DNA of 64,000 nucleotides from Theropithecus gelada (GCF_003255815.1 NC_037682.1:20418153-20482152); one strand, 5' to 3'; counted from the first letter of the stretch, positions 1-10,199 are shown. Numbers and translations: made by a program. Notes: generated by a model from the letters alone, not told the origin.

Positions 1-160
1 AGATGGAGAGGAGATGAGTGGGAGAAGGAGGGGAGGATGGAAAGAGTGGGCTGGACAGAGAGGGACATGAGAGAACCAGAAGGAAAGTTGGTGGGAGACT
101 GTGGAGTGTAGGCTGGGGGGCAGGCGGCCGGCTGGGCGGCGGGGGACTGGTGATACTCAC
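1..160. other. Intron, left edge of window
   Basis: Purine-rich (GGAGA-type) sequence downstream of the Myb-exon donor on the minus strand. No exon, repeat or other feature is visible in it. Confidence 0.5.
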
Positions 161-582
161 AGCTGGTCGAAGGGCTGTCGGTGCCATCCAATTCCGCCCT
201 GGGGAAGCCGCGCCCTGCATGGGCTGTGAGCAGCGCCGACTCGATGGCCCTCTCGTGGGCCGTGAGCACGATGGTGGGGGCCCGGCCCCCAGCCCCAGGG
301 CCTGACAGGGACTGCTGCATGAAGGCCAGCTTGTCCTTGGTCCTCCGTTTCATGTCATCCCATCTGTGCTTAATGTCCTTGACGGAGCGGGGCACCTGGC
401 TGACGGAGGTGATTTTCCGGGCTATGCCTTCCCAAATCTTGTCCCTGTCAGCATGGGACAGCCGCATGGTCTCCCTCCCAAAGAGCACTGCTTCGTGATG
501 AGTCACCTCTGTGACAAGAATGTCCAGCTCCTCCTTGGAGAACTTGGGCTTCCTCTTACGCTCGGCCAGGTGTGCCACATTC
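161..582 (-). CDS. Myb/SANT-like (Harbinger-type) DNA-binding exon, candidate alternative PRDM11 exon
   Basis: One frame stays open for 140 codons. After a basic segment (ERKRKPKF) come three predicted helices: FSKEELDILVTEV..., then DRDKIWEGIARKI, then SVKDIKHRWDDMKRRTKDKL. The conserved Trp sits in helices 2 and 3, as in the Myb/SANT-like (MADF-like) domain of PIF/Harbinger transposon Myb proteins and host genes such as NAIF1, TSNARE1 and the MSANTD genes. A Gly/Ala-rich linker and a short helix (LTAHERAIESALL) follow. The donor after base 161 reads GTGAGTA, which is strong. The best acceptor is CAACCCAAG before 582, with a mediocre pyrimidine tract. Entering there completes the split Arg codon left by the PRDM11 exon at 4666 without a frameshift. 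The exon leaves in phase 1, so its partner is another exon beyond the window. No in-frame ATG lies between the upstream stop (near 650) and the domain, so it is an internal exon. The domain call is firm; membership of a PRDM11 transcript is inferred from strand, position and phase. Confidence 0.7.
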
Positions 583-789
583 CTTGGGTTGAATATCCCA
601 CAAAGCACAATTGGGTAAATGACCGTCAACGCAGGTGGTCCTCCTCCTTCCTAATTGCTGGCCCCCAGCTGGGGAGCCAGGAGGCATCTGGGGCAACCTG
701 GCCCCCACCACACCCTCCTCCTACTGAGAGGTCCCTTCCACTACTCCTCGGAGGGGAGGGTGGAAAGAAGAGACGCGTTACATGGGAGG

Positions 790-970
790 GAGCACTGAAC
801 TCAGAGTCGAAGGCCTTGGTTTCAGGGCCTGCGTTAGCTCTTACTAGCTGTGAGAGCTAGGGCAGTTCAAGTTCAACCTTTCACACTATACTCTCCCTGT
901 CCAGAATAATAACCACAACCCTTCAGGGTTATTACTAAGGAGGGAAAAACATGATGTAAGGGGCTTAAAA
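790..970 (+). repeat. MIR SINE relic
   Basis: Diverged MIR core: TTACTAGCTGTGAGAGCTAG followed by a CT-rich segment and AATAATAAC, the order found in MIR. Confidence 0.55.
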
Positions 971-1714
971 TCTCTTAAAGGTAGCAATAAAGGATCTTAT
1001 TGAAATTAGGATTAGACCATTGTCTCTGTAAAGCGGTATTACCTACAGCCCTACAGCTGACTGAATGGCTCAGAAGAATACATAACCAGGGATACTATTT
1101 ACACTGGGCTGCTATGGGATGTAGCAGTGACAATGCCGTGATTAAGGTGTGGCCACAGAAAGCTGATTCTGCCCAGTGGCTCTCTTCCCCTACCCCTTCC
1201 CTATCCCAGTGAGTTCTCCAAGCCCCCACCTTTGCATATGTGCAGGAAAACAGGTTTCCTTCCCATGGGAGTGCTTTCTTCTGCTGTGGCTTTTTGGTAG
1301 AATTTGAGAAGCCCACGACTGTCCTGAGGGAGACAAGTTCCACTCTGGTGGACACCAGGGGGACCTGGGATTCCCTCTCAACTGAGCAGCCAGAGGCCCT
1401 GGGCAAGGGGCATAGCATGGCCCTTCCATTTCACTTGGCTCCTGCTCTGGCTTTGGAACTCGATTTCTCCACATCGTGGCTCTGTCACCCTTTAACCAGT
1501 GATAAAAGGTTAAAAAATCCACCCAAGAGAGGACATGAGGGTATGGAGGAAAGCTCAGAGCGCATTCACTCCTTGGTTTCCTTCTGAAACCAAGAGGGGA
1601 AGGCCGGCGGCACCAACATCTTTTAGCCCTCGCCTTCCTACTCATGCACCCAAAACACCAGGGCCCAGAAGATGGGAAGAAGGCTGGGGGCCTCATTACC
1701 CGGTCCAAGATGGT

Positions 1715-1860
1715 AGCAGGAACATGGGACTAGACCTGGGACTAGAGACTGAGTCTCCTTGGGCCAAACCATGGGACTCATGTGAACCCAGCCTCCTTCT
1801 CCATAAAACTAGGGTGATAATTCTAGTGTCACTGCCCAGGGCTATCAGGAGGACTTAATG
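1715..1860 (+). repeat. MIR SINE relic (weak)
   Basis: It ends with CCATAAAACTAGGGTGATAA and a degraded tail, matching the 3' half of MIR. It is heavily diverged. Confidence 0.4.
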
Positions 1861-1861
1861 T

Positions 1862-2054
1862 GGGTTTCTCAATCTTGCCACTATTGGCAGTTGAGGCTAG
1901 ATAATTTTTTGTTGGGGGGAAGGGGTGTCCTGTGTAATACAGGATTTTTTCAACATCTTTGGCTTCTACCTGATAGCATCCAATGACCAAACATGTCTCT
2001 AGGCCTTGCCAAATGCCCCTGGGGCACAAAATAGTGCCCAGTTGAGAATCACCA
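1862..2054 (-). mobile_element. MER20, non-autonomous hAT-Charlie DNA transposon
   Basis: Near full length. Ends are GGGTTTCTCAATCTTG and GTTGAGAATCAC, with internal hallmarks GATAATTTTTTGTTGGGG, TCCTGTGTAATACAGGAT and CAAACATGTCTCTAGGCCTT. MER20 copies are known to be ancient and shared across placental mammals. Confidence 0.85.
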
Positions 2055-2539
2055 CAGACAGATCACCTAGCATAGGGCTTCATAAAGATAAGCTCAACAC
2101 AACAGTACCTGTTCCCCTCCTCGCCCACCATTAATTTTGTTAAGAAACTAACTGATTCCATTCAATCATCCCCAAGTAGTGCCATGACAGTGCAAGGAAG
2201 AGTATCTGCAAATCAGAAAGAGCTACACCATGGAAGCCGGACATGAAGGGGAAGGAAGATTCCCAGGATTAACAGCTTTCCCTCCAACACCAACAGGAGG
2301 GGTGTCTCCATGGCAATGAACTGCATCCCCAACCCCAACCTGCTCTTTGAGCTGTCATAAGATGAGAGCCCACCAGCTGTGACTACCCAGATGCCATCTT
2401 GAATCAGGACAGGCTGGGAGCAGAACAGGACAGATACCATGCTAGCAAGTGGCAGTAGCAGAAACCCCCAAACCCCTGCTCACCAGTGCCCATCCAGGCC
2501 CAGGAAGCCACGCTTCACCTGGTCCCTTGTGCACAAGCA

Positions 2540-2655
2540 GGAAGAACACTGACCTAGGATTACAGAGCAAGAAGTTCAAATCCTGATTCTGCTACCCTGA
2601 CTGTATGCTCTTGAGCAAGACCTTGCCCTACCCTCAGTTTGACCACTGTGGCACG
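2540..2655 (+). repeat. MIR SINE relic
   Basis: MIR core: AAGTTCAAATCCTGATTCTG, then CTCTTGAGCAAGACCTTGCC and CCTCAGTTT in the expected order. Confidence 0.6.
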
Positions 2656-2670
2656 AAGATCTGAACAGAG

Positions 2671-2785
2671 CAGTGGTTCTCAATGCTAGCAGCACATCAG
2701 AATCACTAGCTTTAAAAATACCAAGGCCCAGGGCCCATCTCCAGCCCAATTAAGTCACAATCTGTGGGGTGCCAGAGGATAGCTA
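2671..2785 (+). mobile_element. MER5-type hAT-Charlie MITE, truncated
   Basis: It starts CAGTGGTTCTCAATGCTAGC and continues CATCAGAATCACTAGCTT and GGCCCAGGGCCCATC, matching the 5' half of MER5A/B. The right terminus is not recognisable. Confidence 0.65.
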
Positions 2786-4044
2786 AGTTAGTTCAGATGA
2801 TAACTCCCCTTCTTTGGGGTTTTGGGAAGGCCTTGTCCCCAAGGGGAAGGATCAGAGATGGGTGAAAGAGTGGAACAGATTCAGTTCTATGGGCAAATCT
2901 CCTGGCGCCTTAAGAGTAACAGCACAGAAAGCCTGATTCCCAAGTGGACACACGCATGCTATCCCCTACTTGCCTGGAGCCAGGCTGCAGCCACAGGGAA
3001 GGCAGCACAGCGGCACAGGCCGGGGTTCCAAACTGTGCAGCTGCCCGACAGCCTGACTTGACACCACACCCCAGTGTCCCCAGACACAATCCTGGCTCCT
3101 TTGAAGGCCCATGTCAACGAACCCCTCCTCTTTCACCCGGGCCCCTGCAGCACATTTGTGCCTCGGTGCAACAACTCCACTGGAAAGTCATCTCTGTGGT
3201 GGGAGGTGTGAGCCTGGGAAGGGCCAGCGGGGGTGGGGCATGGGGTGTGGTGGGGCAGGACTGGGTGATCCACTCCAGTTCACAGTCTGACTCAACCTAG
3301 GTGCTCAGTACACAGGTGATGAACTGTAAGTGCTCAGCTGACCTGGACCCCGTGGCAGTGAGAAGAGAAGGCAGTCGCAGGTGTCAAGCCACCTCCCTGG
3401 GGCCACTTTCAGGGCAGTGTCTGATCAGCTGTGTGCAAGGAGGTTGGGGGCAGTGGGTGCTATTCTCCACACTGCAAGGCAGGGGGCCCGCTCATCTCTG
3501 GAGCCTCTGTTCTGTACCCAGCAAACGGCAATGAGAACACCTGCCCCAACCCATAAGAGGGCAAACGCTAAAGTACTCTGGGAGGTGTGAACTGCTGCTC
3601 AGCCGCTCAGGGCGCTCTGATAGGAGTACAGGTGGGCAGTGGAGCCACCAGGAAGGGCACAGGAGCCCTCATCACATATTCCTCGCCTCAAACCTGTTTC
3701 TCCTCATTTGCTCAGAAAGTCTCCGAGTTTAAGACAGCACACTCCTTCTTAGGAAGTTGTCCTCTCTCCAAGCACAATCCCACCACCAGCCTCAAGGCCC
3801 CATGGGTCACAGAACTGTGCACATGCCAGCAGAGGGCCCCAGGTCCATGGTGTGGCTGTGCTCCTGACTCCAGACATCTGAGGCTTCCTTCCCCTCCCAC
3901 CCAGATCCAAATCCCCAGTCAGTACTCCTAGGTCCCAGAGAGAAGCCACCAAGCAGGCGACAAGGCAGGTCAGATCTCCCACCCCTGTCCACAAACCCCA
4001 CCAGGCAAAGCCCCTCACACACGACACAGACCATCAGCATCACA

Positions 4045-4125
4045 CTGGGCCCATGGTTCCAGGCTCAGTTCAGTCATCCCTGGGTGACCCTGGGCCAGTC
4101 TCCTGCCTCCTCTGGCTGGCATTTA
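4045..4125 (+). repeat. MIR-like fragment (weak)
   Basis: TGGGTGACCCTGGGCCAGTC followed by TGCCTCCTCTGGCTGGC resembles the middle of a MIR. Only about 80 bases are recognisable. Confidence 0.35.
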
Positions 4126-4665
4126 AGGAATCTTCTGGTGCAAACTTCTGCCACAAACACGGGAACAGCGTAAAGCTGACGCTTCAAAGTACTCAAACTT
4201 AGGCAACAACACTGCCAAAAACTGAGCTGAAGACTTTGTCAGAGCCCTTTCTTCCATGGAGGCTGTTTAAACAACTGCTGGGACTGCATTGGGACAATTC
4301 TCACACCACCACTACAGGAGCCTGCTCTGAGAAGGTGTCACAGTCCTAGGTGGGGGACATTCTCCTCCTCCTCCCTAGGAATGCTGCCAGAAGCCTGGGG
4401 CCCAGGTCCTCCAGATACACTGGCAAGTGATCACCCCAAGGGGTCCCTGCATCCCAACAGCCTGGCCACACGCCATCCTCTAGAGCCCCCTGATGGAGGC
4501 CTAGGGGAAAAGGCGGGTCCTTCAGTGCTAGATGCATCCCAAACCCTGCAAACAGCAGCCTCCAGAAGTCTCCGCCACTGGAGCTCCCATAGGCCCAACA
4601 CACTCCCTTGTCTCCTTTCCAGAGGCCAGGCAAGACCCCCGGGACATCAGCAGAGCAGGGCTCAC

Positions 4666-4733
4666 CTCATCCAGTTGGCTTTGGTCTCGTCTGAGCCATC
4701 TATGGACTTATAGCGGTTGTTCTTGTCCACAAT
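4666..4733 (-). CDS. PRDM11: PRDM11 exon, PR-domain segment (codons 163-185)
   Basis: A 68-base exon. The acceptor is a clean pyrimidine tract (CTCTTTCTCTTTCTTCCAG) and the donor is ATGAG/GTGAGC. It enters in phase 0 and leaves in phase 2, splitting an Arg codon. The product is IVDKNNRYKSIDGSD, then ETKANWM plus the split Arg. Family knowledge: this is the middle of the PR (SET-like) fold, where the IVD-x-IDG and NWMR motifs lie next to the cofactor- and peptide-binding cleft in PRDM proteins. The following exon (the rest of the PR domain, normally starting YVV) is not in the window. The nearest downstream exon-like object in the right phase is the Myb-like exon at 582. Confidence 0.95.
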
Positions 4734-5224
4734 CTGGAAGAAAGAGAAAGAGTCTAGGATGGGCCATTCTAGAGGGGTTCTCATGTCCCTGGGCTCCTTC
4801 CCAACCAGGGCCCAGGGCCTGGCCCCACCTGCTCCCTCCCCCTCCCCCTGAAATGTCACCACTGCTACATAACTGAAATGCAGGCTGGGTTCAGAATCCC
4901 TGCTACCTTCTCTCCACCCATTCCCATTCTTCTAGGGACACTGGGGATCCTATTCTCCTAGACTCACAAAGCCCTTCACAGGTGTTTTGAATTCCTGGGA
5001 GATGGGAAGCAGCTGGAACCATCTCTCTCCTCTGTCTTGATGGAATACACAGCAACATAGCTGACAAGGGGCCTTTCCACTGGCGTTGCTTTGCAACCAC
5101 AAAGGCTAAAACAATCCTTCTCTCTTTACAGTTTCTGTGGGAGACAGAGGCCACTGCTGGATGACTGAACATATGTGATTTGAGAGGGTTCCTCCTCTCC
5201 CCAACCTCTAAATGTTCAAGAGCC

Positions 5225-6165
5225 TCAGGGTTTGAAGCTGGGCTGGTTTCTCTTTTATTTCATCATCACTCTTTAATCAGAGTTCAGCTGGGTATGAAAT
5301 TCTAGGCTAAGTTTTATTTTCTTTCAGCACTCTGAAGATTGCTAAAAAGACTGCCATTGGCACAAAAGCAACAGCTGTCAGTCTAATGTTGTTCTTTTGT
5401 GGATAATCTGTCTGTGGTAAATTTTAAGACTTTCCTTTTACTCTTGACTTTCTGTAGTTTTGCTATATGGTTTTGAAGTGAAGATTTACTTTCCTGAAAT
5501 TCTCCTTATTACTTGATGAACACCTTCCAACTCCAAGACTCATATCTTTTTCAATTCTGGAAAATTCTCAGTCATTAGGCTTTTGAGTACAGCTTCTCAG
5601 TCATTTTCTCCATTCTCTTTCAGTAAAATTTCTGTTAAACATGTATGGCAAAAAAAATTAGCCAGGTGTGGTGGCTGGTGCCTGTAGTCCCAGCTACTCG
5701 GGAGGCTGAGGCAGGAGAATGACGTGAACCCAGAAGGCGGAGCTTGCAGTGAGCCGAGATCGTGCCACTGCACTCCCGCCTGGGCGACAGAGCAAGACTC
5801 CGTCTCAAAACAAAACAAAACAAAAACAAAAACAAACAAACAAAAAACATGTATGGGAGTAATTCAATATATCCTCCATGTCTTTTAACTACTCTTCCAT
5901 ATTTTTCTCTTTATTATTCTGGGCACTCTCTGGAAAAATTTCTCAGAACTCTCTTCCAGTCTACCAATTATCTCTTCGGCTATGTCTAATCTAGGGTTTC
6001 TCTCATCTACTGAGGTTTTTCCAGCTTTCTTTGTTTTCTTTTTTAATGAGTACCTTTATTTTGATGAATATTTTTCATTCCCATAATTTTTAATTAGTTT
6101 TTTTCAGGTCCACACTTTTATACATCCTGCCTCTTTCTCTTTCATAATGACATGTTCCTTCTTTT
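5225..6165. repeat. Old AT-rich retroelement relic (L1-lineage?), split by an Alu
   Basis: T-rich sequence with phrases such as TCTCAGTCATTTTCTCCATT and CTTCGGCTATGTCTAATCTA resembles antisense or internal sequence of very old LINE-type elements. It continues across the Alu at 5649-5844. Family not resolved. Confidence 0.35.
5649..5844 (+). mobile_element. 5'-truncated Alu (AluY/S-like), right part only
   Basis: It starts within the A-rich linker (AAAAAAAATTAGCCAGGTG). It carries GGCGGAGCTTGCAGTGAGCC, the form found in AluY, and ends in a patterned CAAAA tail. A 12-bp target-site duplication AAACATGTATGG flanks it at 5637-5648 and 5845-5856, so the truncation happened at insertion. Confidence 0.92.
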
Positions 6166-6169
6166 TCCT

Positions 6170-6233
6170 TTCTAACAGCTTTATTGCGGCATCATTGACA
6201 TATAATGTACAACTTGATAAGTTTTGACACATG
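6170..6233 (-). repeat. L1M 3'-end fragment
   Basis: CTTTATTGCGGCATCATTGA followed by CATATAATGTACAACTTGAT is the reversed 3' UTR common to L1M families. Confidence 0.6.
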
Positions 6234-6305
6234 AGCTAGATCAGGGTTGGTTCCCTGAAGACTTGGTGAAGCTAGATCAGGGTTGGTTCCCTGAAGACTT
6301 GGTGA
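6234..6305. repeat. Perfect 36-bp tandem duplication
   Basis: Unit 6234-6269 (starts AGCTAGATCAGGGTTGGTTC) is repeated without mismatch at 6270-6305 and followed by AGC, the start of a third copy. Perfect identity in otherwise old sequence indicates a recent duplication or an assembly artefact. Confidence 0.97.
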
Positions 6306-6374
6306 AGCAGAGCCTGGGAGAACTCCCGGGAGATGGGAAACAAATGGATGGTCACCATGCCTAGACTCCTACCT

Positions 6375-6620
6375 AACCTGGTGCCATTCATAAGCCTCCA
6401 TTGTTCTCTTCAAAGCAGCAGAGAAGCCCTTTATCAATGTGAATCAGATCATGTCCCACACCAGCTCAAAATAGCATCCACTGCACTTACAATAAAACTC
6501 ATATTTATGGCCACAGCCTTCATACCCTACAGGCCTGCCCCCCAACTTACCCTGGGCCTCTCACTCCCTTTTCACTTTTCTGCAGCCTTAATGCCCTGAG
6601 GGTGAGCCTTAACATTGGTT
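6375..6620 (+). repeat. L2 LINE 3'-region relic
   Basis: GATCATGTCCCACACCAGCT, then TGCACTTACAATAAAACTCA and ACAGGCCTGCC follow the L2 3' order. The same element appears to resume at 7060. Confidence 0.6.
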
Positions 6621-6639
6621 GGTTCCACCGCCTAGAGCC

Positions 6640-7020
6640 TCTTTTGTCTACCCTTAAAAATGACAATAATCATGAAATATTTCAAGCATTCAGAAATTAT
6701 AAAGAATGCAGCTGACAACCCTGTGCCCATCAGCCAAAGCCAACAAAAATTAACACGAGTTATATTTGTCTCAGGCCTCTCTCTCCTTTTGCTTCAAGAA
6801 AATGCTGAGATGCAGTGGAAGACCCTCTCTGCCTCCAACTTCTTCTCTTTCCCTTCCTCCCTCCAAGAGTAACCACAATCCTGGAGATGGTGGGAAGCCT
6901 TCTCATTTTTATGACACAAGGACTTTTCAAAGAGCAACACACAGGACTGTTTGCATGTGTGTAAAGTTTACGGAAATGGCACCCAAGTGAACATATCCTT
7001 TTTCAATTTTTTTCCACTAA
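6640..7020. repeat. Old insertion between two L2 halves, probably L1M 3'-end type
   Basis: AT-rich sequence with CATGAAATATTTCAAGCATT and ACCCTGTGCCCATCAGCC resembles old L1 3' tails. Family call is tentative. Confidence 0.35.
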
Positions 7021-7059
7021 GCTTTGAATATGTGGTCCCTTCTTAGCTTTGGGGTCTCA

Positions 7060-7390
7060 GATTATGTGAGCTCCACAGAAGAAGCCTTCCCTAGCCTTGA
7101 CCCTAAGGGAAGTTCTTCCTGGCCTCACCTCAACCTCCATATCACTGGCCTATCATGGCATTATCTCTGTTACATCATCCTGTAACTTCCCTTAAGAGCC
7201 CTAATTGCAGTGAGCATTTTGTTGATATCTACTTGTCAATTTGGTAACTGACTGCCTCCCTGGCTAGACCGTAAACTAATGAGTGCAAAGCATGTGGCTG
7301 CCCTGATCATAATGGTGGCCCTGGTTCCTAACATAGGGAGAGCATGGCACATGGTGGAATACTGATTGAATGAAAGAATGATTGGATGAA
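7060..7390 (+). repeat. L2 LINE 3' end
   Basis: AAGCCTTCCCTAGCCTTGAC, a thymine-rich centre, AGACCGTAAACTAATGAGTG and a terminal TGATTGAATGAAAGAATG repeat are typical of an L2 3' end. Confidence 0.6.
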
Positions 7391-7429
7391 GAGCCTTTTA
7401 AGTAAAAGGCAAGTAAAGGGGAAAAAATT

Positions 7430-7715
7430 GGCTAAGTGTGATGCTCATACATGTATTCCGATCACTTTGGGAGGCTGAGGCCAGAGAACTGCTTGAGGCC
7501 AGGAGTTTGAGACCAGCCTGGGCAACATAGCAAGACCCTGTCTCTACAAAGAATTTTTACAAAAATTAGCCAAGTGTGGTAGTGCACGCCTGTGGTCTCA
7601 GATACTCAGGAGGCTGAGGCAGGAGGATTGCTTAAGCCCAAGAGTTTGAGGCTGCAGTAACCCATGATTGTGCCACTGTACACAAGCCTGGGTGACAAAG
7701 CAAGATCCTGTTTCT
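7430..7715 (+). mobile_element. AluJ-like, full length, diverged
   Basis: Both monomers are recognisable: GAGTTTGAGACCAGCCTGGG in the left arm and GAGTTTGAGGCTGCAGTAA in the right. The right-arm form and heavy divergence fit AluJ. Confidence 0.9.
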
Positions 7716-7806
7716 AAAAGAAAAGAAAAGAAAAGGAGAAAGAAAGAAGGAAAGAAGGAAGGAAGGAAACAAGAAAGGAAGGAAGGCAGGAAGGAAGAAA
7801 GAAGAA
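7716..7806 (+). repeat. Purine-only (AAAAG/GGAA)n tract
   Basis: About 90 bases almost entirely A and G, grown from the Alu tail: AAAG units, then GGAA units. Confidence 0.9.
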
Positions 7807-8212
7807 AAAATTATAAAATGTTAAGATTTTAGTAAAAATGAAATGAGTGCTATGCCGGAGCCAGCTTATACTGACTGGGAGCCAACTGTTAAATTTTCAG
7901 GAATTTTGCGAACCAGTTGTTAAACACAGTCATTATTGAAAAACTAAATGATATAAACTTACAATAAATGATATATTTTTAAAAGGCAATAAATATTCAA
8001 AACGTCACCACTTCCCAATTATTTTACTACATTTGACTGACGATTTTCTATGCTCTTGAGGGTACTGGCCTCTACTGTAGCTGCAGAGTAGAAATACCAT
8101 ACAATAGTTGCAATTGCATATTTCTTCCCAATTGCACATTCACTGATTTCATGCTAGTAGTTTGAAATCAGCCATGGGGGAGCATTTACACCATGGAAAT
8201 TGGCACATAGCC

Positions 8213-8244
8213 TCACCGTCACCATCACCATCACCATCACCATC
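8213..8244 (+). repeat. Short (CACCAT)n repeat
   Basis: Five near-perfect CACCAT/CACCGT hexamers. Confidence 0.85.
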
Positions 8245-8649
8245 AGTTGTAAACACCTACCAGCACACCACTATGCATGTTTACATGAGCATAGAAAGTC
8301 TAGGAGATACATATCAAAATCTCAACTCTTGTTACTCTAGAGGGGAGGAAAGAGGGAAGCAGGGATGCTTTTGCTTAATTTGTCTATGAGACTACACTGC
8401 CTTTGTGTTTTAAAAATCTCAGAAAACTAAAAAGAGAAGACATGCAACTCAGGCTTCCCCTTCCATGGCAGTCTCCCCAAGTGATGCTCCAGTCTGCAGG
8501 GCCCTCCCCTGGAGTCTCAGAGAACCCTGGATTTTATCATAACACTACTCCCTCTACATTATCATTTCTGATTGCTCCCCTGTCTCCTGGGGGAAAACAG
8601 AAGCATCACTAGTTCCTACAGAGATGTAGTAGGAGCGCATGGAGGGTAG

Positions 8650-8850
8650 TAAGAGCCATGGAGCCAGAAGAATTGGCTAGAATTTCAGCTTCGCTGCACA
8701 CAAGCTGAATGGCCTTGGACAGATATTTGCTGACCATGCCTCAGTTTCCTCATCTACAAAATTGGATAAAAACCAACCTTGTAGCACCGCTGTCATAATG
8801 GAAGTGTAAGACACTCAGTGAATGGTCACTGTTAGCATTGTGATCATAAT
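8650..8850 (+). repeat. MIR SINE
   Basis: GAATGGCCTTGGACAGATAT, TGCCTCAGTTTCCTCATCTA and the tail ACACTCAGTGAATGGTCACT match the MIR core and 3' end. Confidence 0.7.
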
Positions 8851-9064
8851 TGGGATTATTAAGAGTTCAAATATTAGTTATTACTAATTTGGGGTGGTGG
8901 GAGGCCTGTAGGTCAACACTGAGTTGTAATCAGTCTTGGAAGTTTCATCTGGACACAGAGGCCTGGGCAAGAGTTGTGAAGGACATAGGAACTGCCTGAG
9001 ACCTCTGTCTGCTGGATTCCGGTCTAGAGCTTTTCTGAGTTTTGGCTTATCTTTCCCACCAATC

Positions 9065-9480
9065 AGGATTTTCTCAAATCAAGCATTTATTCACTCATTC
9101 ATTCATTCATTCATTCATTCATTCAACCAACAAACATCATGGAGGGAGTGGGCACAGTGACAGGCTCTGGGGATAAAATGTTGACCCAGGCAGAGAGTGT
9201 CTTTGCTCTTAGAAAGCTCACAGCCTAGCGGGACCCAGAAGAGAGGTCACTGTGATATGGCATGGCCAGTACCATGGTGGGGAATTATGTGGGATTATGG
9301 GATCTCTGAGCTGGAGCCCTGGACCTGGGAAACTATTGAGGACCTTTTCTGGGGACATGGAATCTAAGCTGAGATCTTAGAGAAGAGAGAGATGGTGCCC
9401 TAGGCAGAGGGTGCAGGGCAGGCAGGATCTCGCAGGGCCTGTGGACCATGTTATATGCCACTGATGAGCCCAGGCCACCC
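9065..9480 (-). repeat. L2 relic with (ATTC)n expansion
   Basis: It starts with nine ATTC-type units (9085-9124), then GACAGGCTCTGGGGATAAAA and later CCTAGGCAGAGGGTGCAGG and GCAGGGCCTGTGG, the order of an L2 3' region read backwards. The tetranucleotide run is an expansion of the terminal L2 repeat. Confidence 0.6.
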
Positions 9481-10199
9481 TGAGTAGAGAGCAGGCTGTG
9501 GGCTTCCAGTTCTGGGACTGACATGGGTCCAGGAGTGACAGCAGGGCAGATGCTCAGGACCAGTCCCCAGAATGCTGGTCTCCCAGTGTCTTCCTTTGCC
9601 TTTTCCCTCAAGGTCAACTCCTTGGTCCCTCTGAACTCAGTACTTTGGACCAGCCCAGAAGCTCTGAGCATTGTGATATAAGGCCTTTGATAACCTGGCA
9701 CCAGGCTGATAACCTGGGGAACCTGCATGGTGAGAGGCTCCCTTAGCCTGGAGAAGAAGAGGCCTGAGAAAGCAGAGCCATCATCATCAGATGTAGGAAG
9801 GACAACCATGTTGTGGGGACAGGATGGTTAGAACCCGCATGTATCTAGAGGGATGCAGGCCTGAACTCAGCACAAAAAGTGATGGTCTAACATGCAGAAG
9901 AGTCCTAAGATAGGACGAGCACCCTGTGAGGTGGTGAGCTTCTTGTTACTGGGAGTGTTCAACCAGGGGATGATTTGCTAGTAGGGAGGCTGAAAAAAGG
10001 ACTTCCTCACTCAGTGGAAATCTGACCTAAATGACCTCAAAGTTCTGGCTAAAATGAAGATTGAGGGATGCTCAGAAAAGTAACATAAAAGCATGGAGTT
10101 TGACCCCCTGGGCCAAGCATGGTCCAGGTAGATCCACATGCTATTTCAGACCATGGTAATAATTAATAAAGAAAAATAAAAACAAAACCTCATTAACAG

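Larger units (their letters stand above)
583..4665 (-). other. PRDM11: Intron between PR-domain exon and Myb-like exon
   Basis: It starts GTGAGC at 4665 and, if the Myb-like exon is used, ends CCCAAG at 583. It holds MIR, MER20 and MER5 relics at 790-2785. From about 2790 to 4045 and 4130 to 4660 I see only moderately GC-rich unique sequence. The PRDM11 exon that should complete the PR domain after codon 185 is not here on either strand. Confidence 0.7.

Noticed and set aside
600..720. Alternative upstream start of the Myb-like exon (acceptors near 650 and 675)
   Set aside because: An in-frame TAG near 650 blocks read-in from further upstream, and entering at the AG beside it would not match the phase of the PRDM11 exon at 4666.
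1..4665. Search for the missing second PR-domain exon (YVVISREE... region) in the left end
   Set aside because: No minus-strand frame in 1-4665 matches it, so it must lie beyond the left edge.
7716..7806. Possible regulatory GAGA-type element
   Set aside because: It is a simple expansion of the preceding AluJ tail.
8213..8244. CRISPR-like or structured direct repeats
   Set aside because: A plain hexanucleotide microsatellite without spacers, in vertebrate intron DNA.
9333..9809. 158-codon minus-strand frame
   Set aside because: It overlaps an L2 relic, has no recognisable domain and lacks convincing splice or start context.
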